64,000 bases of DNA from Vibrio tubiashii (GCF_028551255.1 NZ_CP117030.1:124001-188000), one strand, 5' to 3'; positions 25,393 through 34,701 are shown, counted from the first letter of the stretch. Made by a program: numbers and translations. Notes: generated by a model not told the origin, from the sequence alone.

Positions 25393-25426
25393 AAAAATCC
25401 CCAAGTTTTTCAACTTGGGGATTTTT
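25393..25426. terminator. Bidirectional terminator
   Basis: AAAAATCCCCAAGTT-TTTC-AACTTGGGGATTTTT: 15-bp perfect stem with T-runs on both strands, shared by the HbpS-like gene and the dms operon. Confidence 0.92.
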
Positions 25427-25441
25427 ATTAGCAGCGATTGG

Positions 25442-26287
25442 TTATAAACCTGAAGTCATGTGTAGGCTGTAGAACAAACCACGACCAATCAGCTCTGAAG
25501 CGAGGATTAACACTAACGCTACGCTTAGGTTGACCGGGTTAACACTTGATTTGTTGATCATTGGTAAAGCCCAAATCAGTAGGCCAGCCATCAACAACGC
25601 GACTTGGACGCCAAGGTAGACCCCGAAGCCATCAACCAGTTGGGATGCTTTAACCACAGAAGTTTGAATGTCACCAATTAGGTTAGCTTTACCCATTGTG
25701 ACAACAAGGCTCAGCGCCACAGCTACGACAGCAAGCATGATGATAGTGCGGTCAACGGTGAAGCGTGAATCATTCGCTGACACAATCACAAGTTGAGACA
25801 GTAGTAAACCTGCAACCACCATAGTCATGATGAAGCTCAGTGGTGTGTAGGCGTTAAACCAAGTCGGCACGGTATCAATCATGTAGACGTTAATCATCGC
25901 GTACATGAAGATCGCCCCAAGCACCATAGCACCAATCATCAGCGCTTTTTGGATACCCGCTCCACCTTTTTTCAGTACAGAAAGTAGCCATTGCAAACCA
26001 CCTACCGCAAAGAAAGCGGCACCGAAGAAGATTTCATTCGATAACCATGCGGTTCCCACTTGGTTTAGTGCGTTGAAGGCACGGAATGGAGAGCCTAAGT
26101 GAGTAGTAGAGAATAGAAACCCCACTCCCATCAGAGCCCAAAGTACAAACATCGGCACTTTGTAGCTGTTGATTTTCTCTTCATCATGACCCATTGCCAG
26201 TGCGCGAGCACTGACTAGGATGTAGCCACCCACAGCGGTTTGCGCTAACACCGTAAAGAAGATTAACGAATACTCATGGAAAATCAT
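25442..26287 (-). CDS. dmsC: DMSO reductase-type membrane anchor subunit
   Basis: 281 residues with about eight hydrophobic helices and no cofactor motif, like E. coli DmsC. It anchors DmsAB to the membrane and passes electrons from menaquinol. It follows dmsB directly (1-nt gap). The opening MIFHEYSLIFFTVLAQTAVGG and the LGSPFRAFNAL segment fit the family. Confidence 0.9.
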   Translation of the reverse strand: MIFHEYSLIFFTVLAQTAVGGYILVSARALAMGHDEEKINSYKVPMFVLWALMGVGFLFSTTHLGSPFRAFNALNQVGTAWLSNEIFFGAAFFAVGGLQWLLSVLKKGGAGIQKALMIGAMVLGAIFMYAMINVYMIDTVPTWFNAYTPLSFIMTMVVAGLLLSQLVIVSANDSRFTVDRTIIMLAVVAVALSLVVTMGKANLIGDIQTSVVKASQLVDGFGVYLGVQVALLMAGLLIWALPMINKSSVNPVNLSVALVLILASELIGRGLFYSLHMTSGL

Positions 26288-26288
26288 C

Positions 26289-26909
26289 TTACACCTCCTT
26301 CGGGTTAGCTAAGAAACCACTGGTATCACCGGTTGGTTTTGAGTTTTTGTTTAGCTTAATCACTATGTTTGGCAGCGTTAGGCTAGAGGATGGTAATGGT
26401 GCCACATCAGCTGTGGTGCCGTATTTTTCACGTAGTTCGCCGATCTCACCAAATTCAAGTGCGCGCAGAGGACAAGATTCAACACACATCGGCTGTTTGC
26501 CTTCTGCCACACGCTCATAGCAGCCGTCACACTTAGTCATGTGACCTTTCTCTTTACTGTATTGTGGGGCGCCGTAAGGGCAGGCATTGCTACAGTGCTG
26601 ACAACCGATACACACGTCTTCATCAACGACGACAAGACCGTCTTCGGTACGCTTGTGCATTGCGCCAGATGGGCACACTTTCACACATGCTGGGTTAGAG
26701 CAGTGGTTACAGGCAATCGATAGATAGTAAGAGAAGACATCTTTCTGTACCCAAGTGTCGCCATCTTGAACAAAGCCACCACCAGCGTATTCGTAAACGC
26801 GGCGATAGTTACGTTTGATGTCTAGGTCGCGGTAATCTTTACAAGCAAGCTGGCAAGTTTTACAACCTGTGCATTTACTTGAATCAATGTAAAAGCCGTA
26901 TTGTTTCAT
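26289..26909 (-). CDS. dmsB: DMSO reductase-type iron-sulfur subunit
   Basis: 206 residues with four ferredoxin-like Cys groups: CTGCKTCQLAC (about 13), CNHCSNPACVKVCP, CIGCQHCSNACP and CDGCYERVAEGKQPMC, each followed by a further cysteine, enough for four 4Fe-4S clusters. It carries electrons from DmsC to DmsA. It lies 11 nt after dmsA and 1 nt before dmsC on the same transcript. It is slightly longer or diverged at the C-terminus (KLNKNSKPTGDTSGF). Confidence 0.92.
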   Translation of the reverse strand: MKQYGFYIDSSKCTGCKTCQLACKDYRDLDIKRNYRRVYEYAGGGFVQDGDTWVQKDVFSYYLSIACNHCSNPACVKVCPSGAMHKRTEDGLVVVDEDVCIGCQHCSNACPYGAPQYSKEKGHMTKCDGCYERVAEGKQPMCVESCPLRALEFGEIGELREKYGTTADVAPLPSSSLTLPNIVIKLNKNSKPTGDTSGFLANPKEV

Positions 26910-26920
26910 TCCAACCTACC

Positions 26921-29362
26921 TTATGCTTTAACTGCTTTGATCTGAACAAGGTTTGTATGCTGAGGGTTACCCTTAGCAAGCGGACTTGGGCGCTGTGTGG
27001 TCAATACGTTGATTGAGCCAGCGTGGTCGACTTTCTGACCATCAGGTGCATACCAAGCACCTTCACCAAGTGCGACAACACGCGGTAAAATACGTGGGGT
27101 CACTTTTGCTGGGATACGAACCTCGCCACGGTCATTGAAAATACTGACCATGTCTCCGTTTTGAATACCGCGCTCTGCAGCATCAATCGGGTTGATCCAC
27201 ACTTCTTGACGAGCGGCTGCTTTAATTTCAGCCACGTTGCCGTACGTTGAGTGACAGCGAGCTTTATAGTGGAAGCCCGTCAGCTGTAGTGGGTACTTGC
27301 TCGCTAGTGGGTCATTATGACCTTCGAATGAGTCTACATAGATAGGTAACGGGTGAATGACATCGCCATCTTTGAGTTCCCAAGTCGCCGCGATTTCAGC
27401 CAGTTGCTCGGAGTAAATCTCAATCTTGCCACTAGGAGTGTTGAGTGGATTCGCTTCTGGGTCGTTACGGAAATCTTCGTAAGCTATGTAGTCGCGGTTG
27501 TATTGGCGCTTGTAAATACCTAGCTCTTTCATCTCTTCGAACGTAGGGAGTGATGGGTCTTGCTTGCGCGTTTCAGCGTAAAGGTGTTCTACCCATTGCT
27601 CTTGAGTTCGACCTTCGGTAAAGGCCTGCTCTACTCCCATACGTTTAGCAATTTCACTACACATCTCATAGATGCCTTTTGCTTCGAATTGCGGCTCGAT
27701 CGCTTTTTGTGCATAGATAAAGTAAGGCGCATTAGCGGCTTTACCATCCATTGCCCAGTCATCTTGCTCTGACGTTGTTAAGTCTGGCAGGATGATGTCT
27801 GCGTATTTTGCTGAAGAAGTCATGTGGTTATCGATCACTACGATCATTTCACACGCCTTGTCATCTTGCAGAATATCGTGTGTGCGGTTGATGTCTGCAT
27901 GTTGGTTGATCAAGCAGTTACCCGCATAGTTCCAAATCATCTTGATTGGGTTTTTAAGACGCTCTGCGCCACGAACACCATCTGTCTTATCAGTCATCTC
28001 ATGGTGACGGTAGATTGCATCCGTCCAAAGAAACATTGAGATAGAGGTTTCGATTGGGTTAGGGACAGTTGGGAAGCGCACAAATGGAATGTTGATGTCA
28101 CTTTCACGTGCACCTGTTGAGCCGCCTGCAACACCGACAGAGCCTGTAAGCAGAGAAAGCATAGCGATCGCGCGACAAGCTAGCTCGCCGTTTGCGGTGC
28201 GTTGTAGTCCCCAACCTTGGTGGATAGCACAAGGTTTGTTCGTGCCCATTTCACGTGCAAGCTTAACGATGGTGTCGACTGGAATACCGGTGATTTTTGA
28301 GGCCCACTCAGGTGTCTTCACAATGCCATCTTCACCCTTACCGAGAATGTAAGATTTGTAATCGCTGTTTTTAGGCGCAGAGGCAGGAAGCGTCTTCTCA
28401 TCGTAACCGACACAGTATTTATCTAGGAACGGCTGATCAACAAGCTCTTCTGTGATCATGACATAAGCCAAACCAGCAACAAGGGCAGCATCGGTAGATG
28501 GGCGAATTGGAATCCATTGATCTTCGCGACCGCCCGCAGTATCTGTGTAGCGCGGGTCAATGATGATGGTTTTCGCGTTCGACTTATTCTTACTTTCAAC
28601 GTAATGGTGAATCAAGCCGCCGCCAGACATACGCGTTTCAGCTGGGTTGTTACCAAACTGAACGTTGAGCTTAGTATTGGCTAAGTCAGAGAAAGAGTTG
28701 TTGTTTGCCCAGCCACCGTAGGTGTAGCTCAAACCTTTGGCGATTTGTGCAGTCGAGTAGTCACCATAGTGGTTTAGGTATCCACCACATAAGTTCATAA
28801 GACGAGCAATCAATGTTGACGCAGGTGGCCAAGACTTAGTTACTGTGCCGCCAAGTGTGCCTGTACCATAGTTGAGGTAGATAGAATCGTTACCATACTC
28901 TTTGATAAGACGCTGCATCGTACCTGCAACTTCATCGTACGCTTCTTCCCAGGTAATGCGCTTGAACTTACCTTCACCACGCTTACCCACGCGCTTCATT
29001 GGGTATTTGAGGCGGTCGGGGTTGTAGACACGACGACGCATCGAGCGACCACGCAAACAAGCTCTTACTTGTGTGCTCTCGCCGTAAACATCGCTGCCGG
29101 TGTTGTCGGTTTCAACGTACTTGATTTCACCATCTTGCACATGCATACGCAGCGGGCAACGTGAACCACAGTTAACGGTACACGCACTCCACACAACTTT
29201 TTCGTCGACGTGTTTTGAAACAGCAGCAGCAACAGGTTTTGAAGTGAATGGTAAGCTGATACCACTGGCCAATGCAGCAGCGCTACCTACCGCCGAAGAG
29301 GCTTTGATAAACCCTCGGCGAGTAAGATTCATTACTCCAGATTCTTTTTTGTTATTCGTCAT
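26921..29362 (-). CDS. dmsA: DMSO reductase-type molybdopterin catalytic subunit
   Basis: 813 residues. A Tat signal (LTRRGFIKASSAVG) lies at about 12-40, then CTVNCGSRCPL for the FS0 iron-sulfur cluster, a Mo-bisMGD domain with the probable Ser ligand in YGDYSTAQ, and the C-terminal dinucleotide-binding part (LTGFHYKARCHSTYG). It is close to DmsA/YnfE and would reduce DMSO or another S- or N-oxide in the periplasm during anaerobic growth. ATG 29362 is kept because AAAGG lies 9 nt upstream; the ATG 10 codons later has GGAG too close. Exact substrate is not provable from sequence. Confidence 0.92.
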   Translation of the reverse strand: MTNNKKESGVMNLTRRGFIKASSAVGSAAALASGISLPFTSKPVAAAVSKHVDEKVVWSACTVNCGSRCPLRMHVQDGEIKYVETDNTGSDVYGESTQVRACLRGRSMRRRVYNPDRLKYPMKRVGKRGEGKFKRITWEEAYDEVAGTMQRLIKEYGNDSIYLNYGTGTLGGTVTKSWPPASTLIARLMNLCGGYLNHYGDYSTAQIAKGLSYTYGGWANNNSFSDLANTKLNVQFGNNPAETRMSGGGLIHHYVESKNKSNAKTIIIDPRYTDTAGGREDQWIPIRPSTDAALVAGLAYVMITEELVDQPFLDKYCVGYDEKTLPASAPKNSDYKSYILGKGEDGIVKTPEWASKITGIPVDTIVKLAREMGTNKPCAIHQGWGLQRTANGELACRAIAMLSLLTGSVGVAGGSTGARESDINIPFVRFPTVPNPIETSISMFLWTDAIYRHHEMTDKTDGVRGAERLKNPIKMIWNYAGNCLINQHADINRTHDILQDDKACEMIVVIDNHMTSSAKYADIILPDLTTSEQDDWAMDGKAANAPYFIYAQKAIEPQFEAKGIYEMCSEIAKRMGVEQAFTEGRTQEQWVEHLYAETRKQDPSLPTFEEMKELGIYKRQYNRDYIAYEDFRNDPEANPLNTPSGKIEIYSEQLAEIAATWELKDGDVIHPLPIYVDSFEGHNDPLASKYPLQLTGFHYKARCHSTYGNVAEIKAAARQEVWINPIDAAERGIQNGDMVSIFNDRGEVRIPAKVTPRILPRVVALGEGAWYAPDGQKVDHAGSINVLTTQRPSPLAKGNPQHTNLVQIKAVKA

Positions 29363-29442
29363 ACAAAGATGCCTTTTATATTACTAATGGATAATACCTT
29401 ATAGGTAGTTTGTGCTTGGTAATATCAAGGATTGGACTGGTT

Positions 29443-29456
29443 TTGATAAAAATCAA
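29443..29456. promoter_or_regulatory. FNR-binding site
   Basis: TTGAT-N4-ATCAA, the exact FNR consensus, in the 188-nt space between dmsA and the divergent chaperone gene. It lies 81 nt upstream of the dmsA start and 95 nt upstream of the chaperone start, so it could serve both. Confidence 0.85.
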
Positions 29457-29550
29457 AATAACGTGCTATAAATTTTAATAATTGTATTTTTGACATTCAT
29501 TTAATATTAAATAGTGAATGATAATTTATAATTAATCACAGTTACATTTA

Positions 29551-30132
29551 ATGAAAATAGAAATGATTATCGATACCGCGAAGTTGTTGGGAATATTATT
29601 CCATCAAAAGAAAAGCAAGAATGAGCTAATCGAGCTTACTACCGCACTTTTTGAAGATGGGGTATTGAGTGAGGCGACTAAACAGTCCTTATTAGAGCTT
29701 GATGAAGACACATTAAGCGCTGACTTTACAGAGCTTTTTGAAGGTTTGGGTGAGATGAAAGCTCCGCCATGGGGATCTGTTTACCTCGATAGAGAAAAGG
29801 TTGTCTTTGGTGAATCAACGGTTCAATATCGCCAATTTTTATCAGATAACGAAATTGAATTAAATACGGGTATTAGAGAGCCTGAAGACCAATTTGGATT
29901 GATGCTACTAGCGTTTGCTTTTTTATTAGAAAGCAACAAAACGAAATCCGCAAAAATATTAATGGAATCCCACTTATTAGTCTGGGGAATGATTTACCTA
30001 GATTTATTAAATAAAGTTTCACACAATAAGTTTTATAGCCTGTTAGCCCTAGATGTTTCTGATTGGTTAAACAAACTTATTATCGACCTTGAGTTAGTCG
30101 TTGAAGAGAAGAAAATATATTTAAATGATTGA
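29551..30132 (+). CDS. TorD/DmsD-family maturation chaperone
   Basis: 193 residues, all-helical, with family landmarks APPWGSVYLDRE (about 71) and EPEDQFGLMLLAFAF (about 111). TorD/DmsD proteins bind Tat signals and load the molybdenum cofactor. It is divergent from dmsA and overlaps the NapF-like gene by 8 nt, so both very likely help build the Dms enzyme. Sequence is AT-richer than its neighbours. The subfamily (DmsD, TorD or YcdY) cannot be fixed by eye. Confidence 0.85.
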   Translation: MKIEMIIDTAKLLGILFHQKKSKNELIELTTALFEDGVLSEATKQSLLELDEDTLSADFTELFEGLGEMKAPPWGSVYLDREKVVFGESTVQYRQFLSDNEIELNTGIREPEDQFGLMLLAFAFLLESNKTKSAKILMESHLLVWGMIYLDLLNKVSHNKFYSLLALDVSDWLNKLIIDLELVVEEKKIYLND

Positions 30133-30637
30133 AACTATTGATACAAATCGCAGAGGTTTTCTTTCTCGGCTATCTAAGCCAGTAAGTCGTTTATCTGAGC
30201 AACCAGAGCAAACGCCGAGAACTGGGCCGCGACCACCTAAAGCTGTGGATGAGGCGCTTTTCTTGCGTCTCTGTGATGGTTGCGGCGAATGCCAGCGTAT
30301 TTGTCCCAATAGTGTTATCGAGATGAGGGATCAAACAGCAAGGCTCAATCTGGATTACAACGAGTGTTCACTATGTGACGAGTGCACTAAGGTGTGCTCC
30401 AGTGGGGCGCTACACGCTTCTCAGATGAATAAAATCAATCTACGACCAGACTTCTCTCAGAGCTGTAACAACTACCTACAAATTGATTGTCAGCAGTGCG
30501 CTATTGGGTGTCCTCAATCAGCAATCCGTGTTGAAGAGGGGGAGCGTCCAGTGGTAGACGAAGAAAAATGCAATGGCTGCGGGCAATGCCGTAGCCATTG
30601 TTATTTAGGTGCTATTTCAATGGCTTTTTATTCATAG
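30125..30637 (+). CDS. NapF-like ferredoxin
   Basis: 170 residues. A basic N-terminus (RRGFLSRLSKPVSRL) is followed by CDGCGECQRICP, CSLCDECTKVC, CQQCAIGCP and CNGCGQCRSHC, enough for several 4Fe-4S clusters. NapF takes part in cofactor or cluster delivery to molybdoenzymes in the cytoplasm. Here no nap genes are present; the 8-nt overlap with the TorD-type gene ties it to the dms system. The N-terminal RRGFL resembles a Tat motif, but no hydrophobic core follows, so export is unlikely. Confidence 0.85.
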   Translation: MIETIDTNRRGFLSRLSKPVSRLSEQPEQTPRTGPRPPKAVDEALFLRLCDGCGECQRICPNSVIEMRDQTARLNLDYNECSLCDECTKVCSSGALHASQMNKINLRPDFSQSCNNYLQIDCQQCAIGCPQSAIRVEEGERPVVDEEKCNGCGQCRSHCYLGAISMAFYS

Positions 30638-30661
30638 CGATTGTCGGCACAAACAAAGTGT

Positions 30662-31156
30662 TTAGTCAGTGATGGTTACTTTGTTGATCTTAATTGTGTC
30701 TAAAGGCACGTCATCATGACCTTTTTTACTGCCAGTCATGGCTTTACCTATGTTGTTCACCACGTCCATCCCTGCGGTCACTTTACCAAACACGGCATAG
30801 CCCCAGCCTTGGTTGGTTTTGGCGGTATGATCAAGGAAGTCATTGTCATCTAGGTTGATAAAGAACTGTGCTGTAGCAGAATGCGGGGCATCAGTTCGAG
30901 CAAAAGCGATGGTACCGGTTTTGTTCTTTAGGCCGCGGTTCGCTTCATTCGCGATAGGCGCATGAGTCTCTTTCTCGGTCATGTCTTCAATATGACCGCC
31001 ACCTTGAATCATAAATCCATCAATCACGCGGTGGAAAATCGTTCCCTCATAGAAGCCTTCTTGGCAGTAACGCAGAAAGTTCTTTGAACTCACTGGCGCT
31101 TTTTCCATATTTAATTCAATTTCAATATCGCCGTAAGTGGTTGATAAAATGATCAT
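30662..31156 (-). CDS. ppiB: Peptidyl-prolyl cis-trans isomerase B (cytoplasmic cyclophilin)
   Basis: 164 residues, no signal peptide, a single cyclophilin domain: [13 protein letters not shown] (catalytic Arg), [14 protein letters not shown] and GYAVFGKV. This is the length and sequence pattern of bacterial PpiB. It converges on the NapF-like gene with 24 nt between them and has no functional link to its neighbours. Confidence 0.96.
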   Translation of the reverse strand: MIILSTTYGDIEIELNMEKAPVSSKNFLRYCQEGFYEGTIFHRVIDGFMIQGGGHIEDMTEKETHAPIANEANRGLKNKTGTIAFARTDAPHSATAQFFINLDDNDFLDHTAKTNQGWGYAVFGKVTAGMDVVNNIGKAMTGSKKGHDDVPLDTIKINKVTITD

Positions 31157-31260
31157 TGTTATTACTCATTGGGAAAGAAAACCCTGCGATTATAGCAAGA
31201 AATAGGGCTATCGGCTCGTCGTGTTCCTTCATATACACCTTAATGACTCCTATGTTAATA

Positions 31261-31274
31261 GTGATCGTATTCAC
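31261..31274. promoter_or_regulatory. CRP-like site of the phosphorylase-ABC operon
   Basis: GTGA-N6-TCAC, both inner tetramers of the CRP consensus, 6 nt upstream of the first LacI-type operator. Confidence 0.45.
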
Positions 31275-31280
31275 GAAAAT

Positions 31281-31296
31281 TCAAAACCGGTTTTGA
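31281..31296. promoter_or_regulatory. LacI-family operator O1
   Basis: TCAAAACCGGTTTTGA is a perfect 16-bp palindrome with the central CG typical of LacI-family sites. The regulator is probably the gene at 37855. Confidence 0.75.
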
Positions 31297-31411
31297 TCAT
31301 TTTATAAATGAGATTTAGGTCAAATTATCATCAGAGATTCATGTTTAGACTAATTGGTAGTTTGAATGTTAGTGGCGACTCGTATCTGTGTCGTCAATTT
31401 TTTAAATCTCA

Positions 31412-31427
31412 TCAAAACCGGTTTTGG
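31412..31427. promoter_or_regulatory. LacI-family operator O2
   Basis: TCAAAACCGGTTTTGG repeats O1 with one change, 131 bp centre to centre, 26 nt before the first ATG of the operon. The pair could support looping. Confidence 0.75.
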
Positions 31428-31453
31428 TGTGTTTTTAAGGTAACGGGATAGAA

Positions 31454-33151
31454 ATGAACCAGAAGCAAGTTAAATTGGATAGCGTAGCTAAAGACCTGCA
31501 ACAGATTCTCGCTGGTGTGTATTCACCAGCTCAGCTGAATGCACTGATCCCTAAGCTAGTCAAAGTAGTTGGTGCTCACGCCTCAGTGGAAAACAAAAAG
31601 CAATGGGTCGATCAGAACGACATCATGTTGATTACATATGGTGACTCTATTAAGCAGCCTGGTCAGTTTCCTCTTCAAACATTGAATGAATTTTTGAATC
31701 AACACGCACAGGAGGTTCTTTCTGCTGTGCACATTCTACCTTGTTACCCATACACATCAGACGATGGTTTCTCTGTGGTCGATTACTGGAAAATCAATCC
31801 AGAACTTGGTGACTGGAACAACGTACAGGCGTTGGCGAAAGACTACGACTTGATGTTTGATGGAGTTATCAATCACATTTCGCAATCCAGTGACTGGTTC
31901 CAAGGTTACCTAAAAGGTAATGATAAGTACCGTCACTTCTTTACCGAAGCTAATCCCGATCGAGATTACAGCTCGGTCACTCGACCTCGCGCATTACCTT
32001 TGCTGACCAAGTTTGAAACGGCGCACGGCATCAAGCATATCTGGACAACCTTTAGCGCTGACCAAATTGATCTGAACTTTCGTACCCCAGAAGTGTTCCT
32101 GAAAATCGTTGAACTGCTGCTGTTCTATGCCGAACAAGGTGCAACGTATATCCGATTAGATGCGATTGGTTTTATGTGGAAAGAGCTCGATACACCATGT
32201 ATTCACCAACCGCAAACACACGCCTTGGTCCAAGCCATGCGTGCTGTGATGGACGCCGCTGCGCCGCACGTTAAGCTTATTACTGAAACCAACGTGCCGC
32301 ATAAAGACAATATTAGTTACTTCGGCAACGGTAGTAATGAAGCACATCTGGTTTATCAATTCCCACTTCCGCCACTGACTTTGCATACCTTGCAAACTGG
32401 TAACAGTGAAAAAATCGTCGAGTGGATGGACAGCTTAGAGCCTTGTACCGAGAGCACTACTTTCTTCAATTTCCTTGCTTCTCATGATGGTATTGGCGTG
32501 CGTCCGGTCGAAGGCATTTTGAATAAGCAACAAGTTGATCACCTGCTGAACGTTGTGACGAGTAACGGCGGTCGTGTCTCTTATAAAGATAATGGCGATG
32601 GCACCCAAAGCCCTTATGAACTCAACATCAACTTCTTCGACGCCGTTAGAGATCCGCAGGTAAGTGATGCAATCAACTTAGATCGCTTCATGGCCGCGCA
32701 GTCGATTCTGCTTTCGCTGGCGGGTGTGCCGGGTATATACGTCCACAGCCTACTTGGCTCGGGTAACGATTTGGCTGGTCTAGAAAAGCTAGGCTATAAC
32801 CGTGCCATCAACCGCGAGAAATTGGATCGCGAAACCGTTGAGGCAGAGTTGGCCCTGCCAGCGTCTCGTCGTGCTCAGGTTCTCGCTAGGTTCAAACAGC
32901 TGTTGAGTGTAAGAAAACAGCATAGCGCTTTTGCGCCAAATGCATCCCAACGAATTGTGAAAACCGGCAACCAACTTATTACGTTAGTGCGTGGAGAAGA
33001 GGTTGTGGTGGCGATCAATATTTCAAGTCAGGCGGTTGAACTCGATACCAATGCTTTGCTGCCAGGTATTCGCTGTGACTTGATTTCAGGTAGTGCTGTA
33101 ACAGGTGTTACCGAACTAAAACCATATCAAGTGATGTGGTTGAGCAAGTAA
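31454..33151 (+). CDS. GH13_18 phosphorylase, glucosylglycerate phosphorylase-like (ABC operon)
   Basis: 565 residues. GH13 triad: Asp236 (RLDAIGF), Glu278 (TETNVPH) and the Asp of ASHDGIG. It follows E. coli YcjM from end to end (SSVTRPRALPLLT, NVPHKDNISYFG, LGYNRAINREK, final YQVMWLSK) and is more similar to it than its paralogue at 18663. It is first in an operon with an ABC sugar importer, as ycjM is in E. coli. Predicted to phosphorolyse imported 2-O-glucosylglycerate to glucose-1-phosphate and glycerate. Glucosylglycerol or sucrose are alternatives. Confidence 0.87.
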   Translation: MNQKQVKLDSVAKDLQQILAGVYSPAQLNALIPKLVKVVGAHASVENKKQWVDQNDIMLITYGDSIKQPGQFPLQTLNEFLNQHAQEVLSAVHILPCYPYTSDDGFSVVDYWKINPELGDWNNVQALAKDYDLMFDGVINHISQSSDWFQGYLKGNDKYRHFFTEANPDRDYSSVTRPRALPLLTKFETAHGIKHIWTTFSADQIDLNFRTPEVFLKIVELLLFYAEQGATYIRLDAIGFMWKELDTPCIHQPQTHALVQAMRAVMDAAAPHVKLITETNVPHKDNISYFGNGSNEAHLVYQFPLPPLTLHTLQTGNSEKIVEWMDSLEPCTESTTFFNFLASHDGIGVRPVEGILNKQQVDHLLNVVTSNGGRVSYKDNGDGTQSPYELNINFFDAVRDPQVSDAINLDRFMAAQSILLSLAGVPGIYVHSLLGSGNDLAGLEKLGYNRAINREKLDRETVEAELALPASRRAQVLARFKQLLSVRKQHSAFAPNASQRIVKTGNQLITLVRGEEVVVAINISSQAVELDTNALLPGIRCDLISGSAVTGVTELKPYQVMWLSK

Positions 33152-33189
33152 TTGCCATTAAAGCTGAGGGGTAGTGGATTAGCCCTCGC

Positions 33190-33222
33190 ACCCACCATGC
33201 TCATTGAGTAGCTATAGTGGGT
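33190..33222 (+). other. Intercistronic hairpin before the binding-protein gene
   Basis: ACCCAC and GTGGGT enclose a smaller GCTCATTGAGTAGC stem. No T-run follows, so it may set the ratio between the phosphorylase and the abundant binding protein. Confidence 0.45.
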
Positions 33223-33261
33223 AAATAACTATATGAGTCCTAACATTGAAAGGATATAACG

Positions 33262-34611
33262 ATGAAACTTAAAACTCTGACTCTTGGCCTTGCTGCCGCC
33301 GGACTGACGCTATCTTCGGTAGCGCAGGCTGCAACGGTTGAATACTGGACCATGCAAACGCAATCCGATCGTCTTCAGACGATTGAAGTGATGGCGGATG
33401 TGTTCGAAGCCCTTAACCCAGGTATTGAAGTAAAAGTGGTCGCTGTAGATGAAAACGATATGCCTAAGCAGATCGCAGCCGCAGCGGCATCGAACACTCT
33501 CCCTGACTTGATTGAGGTTGGATCTAACTTGTCTTTGGCATTTGCTGAGCAAGGCATCACCGATGCAGATGCAGCGACCGCTGTAGTCAACAGCCTTGGT
33601 AAAGATCGCATCTACAAAGGTGCGCTGAAAATGGTTGAGGACCCAGAGCAGAATAAGTTTGTTGCCGTTCCTTACAGTGGTTGGGTGCAAGGGATTTGGT
33701 ACCGAGCGGATTGGTTTAAAGAAGCTGGGCTTGAGCCTCCTACGACGTGGGAAAACATCGAAAAAGCGGCTAAATACTTCAACAAACCAGAGCAAAACCA
33801 ATATGGTATTTTGATTGGTACTAAAGCTGACAGTTATGCAGAGCAGGTTTACACTCAGTTTGCCTTGTCCAACGATGCAGGTCAGTTCGATAAAGAGGGC
33901 AATCTTGTCTTCAATTCGGCTAAGCAAAAAGAGGCGCTGGATTTCTACAAGCAGTTATCTGAATACACGCCACCAGGTCCACAAACCTGGCGTGCTCGTG
34001 ATTACTACTTGCAGGGTAAGTTGGCGATGTTCTTCTACTCGACTTACATCATGGATGACCTAGCGTTGGCTGAGGCAGCAGCCAGTTCGCTAGGCACCAG
34101 TAACTTTGCTGACTTAAAAGGAGCTACGTTCGATCCTGATTTGGCGAAGAACACTCGCTTAGCTACCACGGTGACCCACTCTTCTCCTTCTACTTTTGGT
34201 ACCTTGACTGGGTTCTCAATCATGAAGAATGACAACAAGCAAGACTTGGAAGCAACCAAGGCCTTCGTTGAATACATGAACGAGAAAGACCAAGTGGTGG
34301 CTTACTCACATATGGCGCCGGGTGGTCACTTGCCTATGCTGCGTGATATCGCAGAAACCGATGAGTTCTTAAATGATCCTAAAGGCATCTTCAACCGCTA
34401 TGGTAAAGAGTCAATCAAAGAGATCATTGCGGGTTTCGACAACATCAAAGATTTCTCGATTGTTGACGGTAAAGCCTTCCCTAAATCAGGCGAAATCTTC
34501 TCCAAACAGATCATTCCTCGCATGATTTACAGTGCCGTCATCGAAGACCAAGACACGCAAAAGTCGTTGGATTGGGCTGAGAAAGAGATGCAGCAGATTA
34601 TCACTAAGTAA
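33262..34611 (+). CDS. ABC sugar transporter, periplasmic binding protein
   Basis: 449 residues with a signal peptide (MKLKTLTLGLAAAGLTLSSV, cleavage after AQA). The mature chain is a family-1 sugar-binding protein (VEYWTMQTQSDRLQTIEV, VPYSGWVQGIWYRADWF, FSIMKNDNKQDLEATKAFVEY). It resembles YcjN-type proteins. It lies between the phosphorylase and the two permease genes. AAAGGATAT precedes the ATG. It should bind glucosylglycerate or a related glucoside outside the inner membrane. Confidence 0.92.
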   Translation: MKLKTLTLGLAAAGLTLSSVAQAATVEYWTMQTQSDRLQTIEVMADVFEALNPGIEVKVVAVDENDMPKQIAAAAASNTLPDLIEVGSNLSLAFAEQGITDADAATAVVNSLGKDRIYKGALKMVEDPEQNKFVAVPYSGWVQGIWYRADWFKEAGLEPPTTWENIEKAAKYFNKPEQNQYGILIGTKADSYAEQVYTQFALSNDAGQFDKEGNLVFNSAKQKEALDFYKQLSEYTPPGPQTWRARDYYLQGKLAMFFYSTYIMDDLALAEAAASSLGTSNFADLKGATFDPDLAKNTRLATTVTHSSPSTFGTLTGFSIMKNDNKQDLEATKAFVEYMNEKDQVVAYSHMAPGGHLPMLRDIAETDEFLNDPKGIFNRYGKESIKEIIAGFDNIKDFSIVDGKAFPKSGEIFSKQIIPRMIYSAVIEDQDTQKSLDWAEKEMQQIITK

Positions 34612-34623
34612 TAGTTGTAAGAT

Positions 34624-34646
34624 GGGAGCGACGGTCACTCGCTCCC
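34624..34646 (+). other. Intercistronic hairpin after the binding-protein gene
   Basis: GGGAGCGA-N7-TCGCTCCC with no T-run. Such stems behind binding-protein genes often protect the upstream message and lower downstream permease expression. Confidence 0.65.
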
Positions 34647-34701
34647 CATTTATATCGATTTGATAAGTCGTTGTTCAAATTGATATTAGAAGGATTTTCC
34701 C

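Noticed and set aside
30125..30200. Tat export signal on the NapF-like ferredoxin (RRGFL)
   Set aside because: No hydrophobic stretch follows the twin arginine; NapF proteins are known to start in this way and stay in the cytoplasm.
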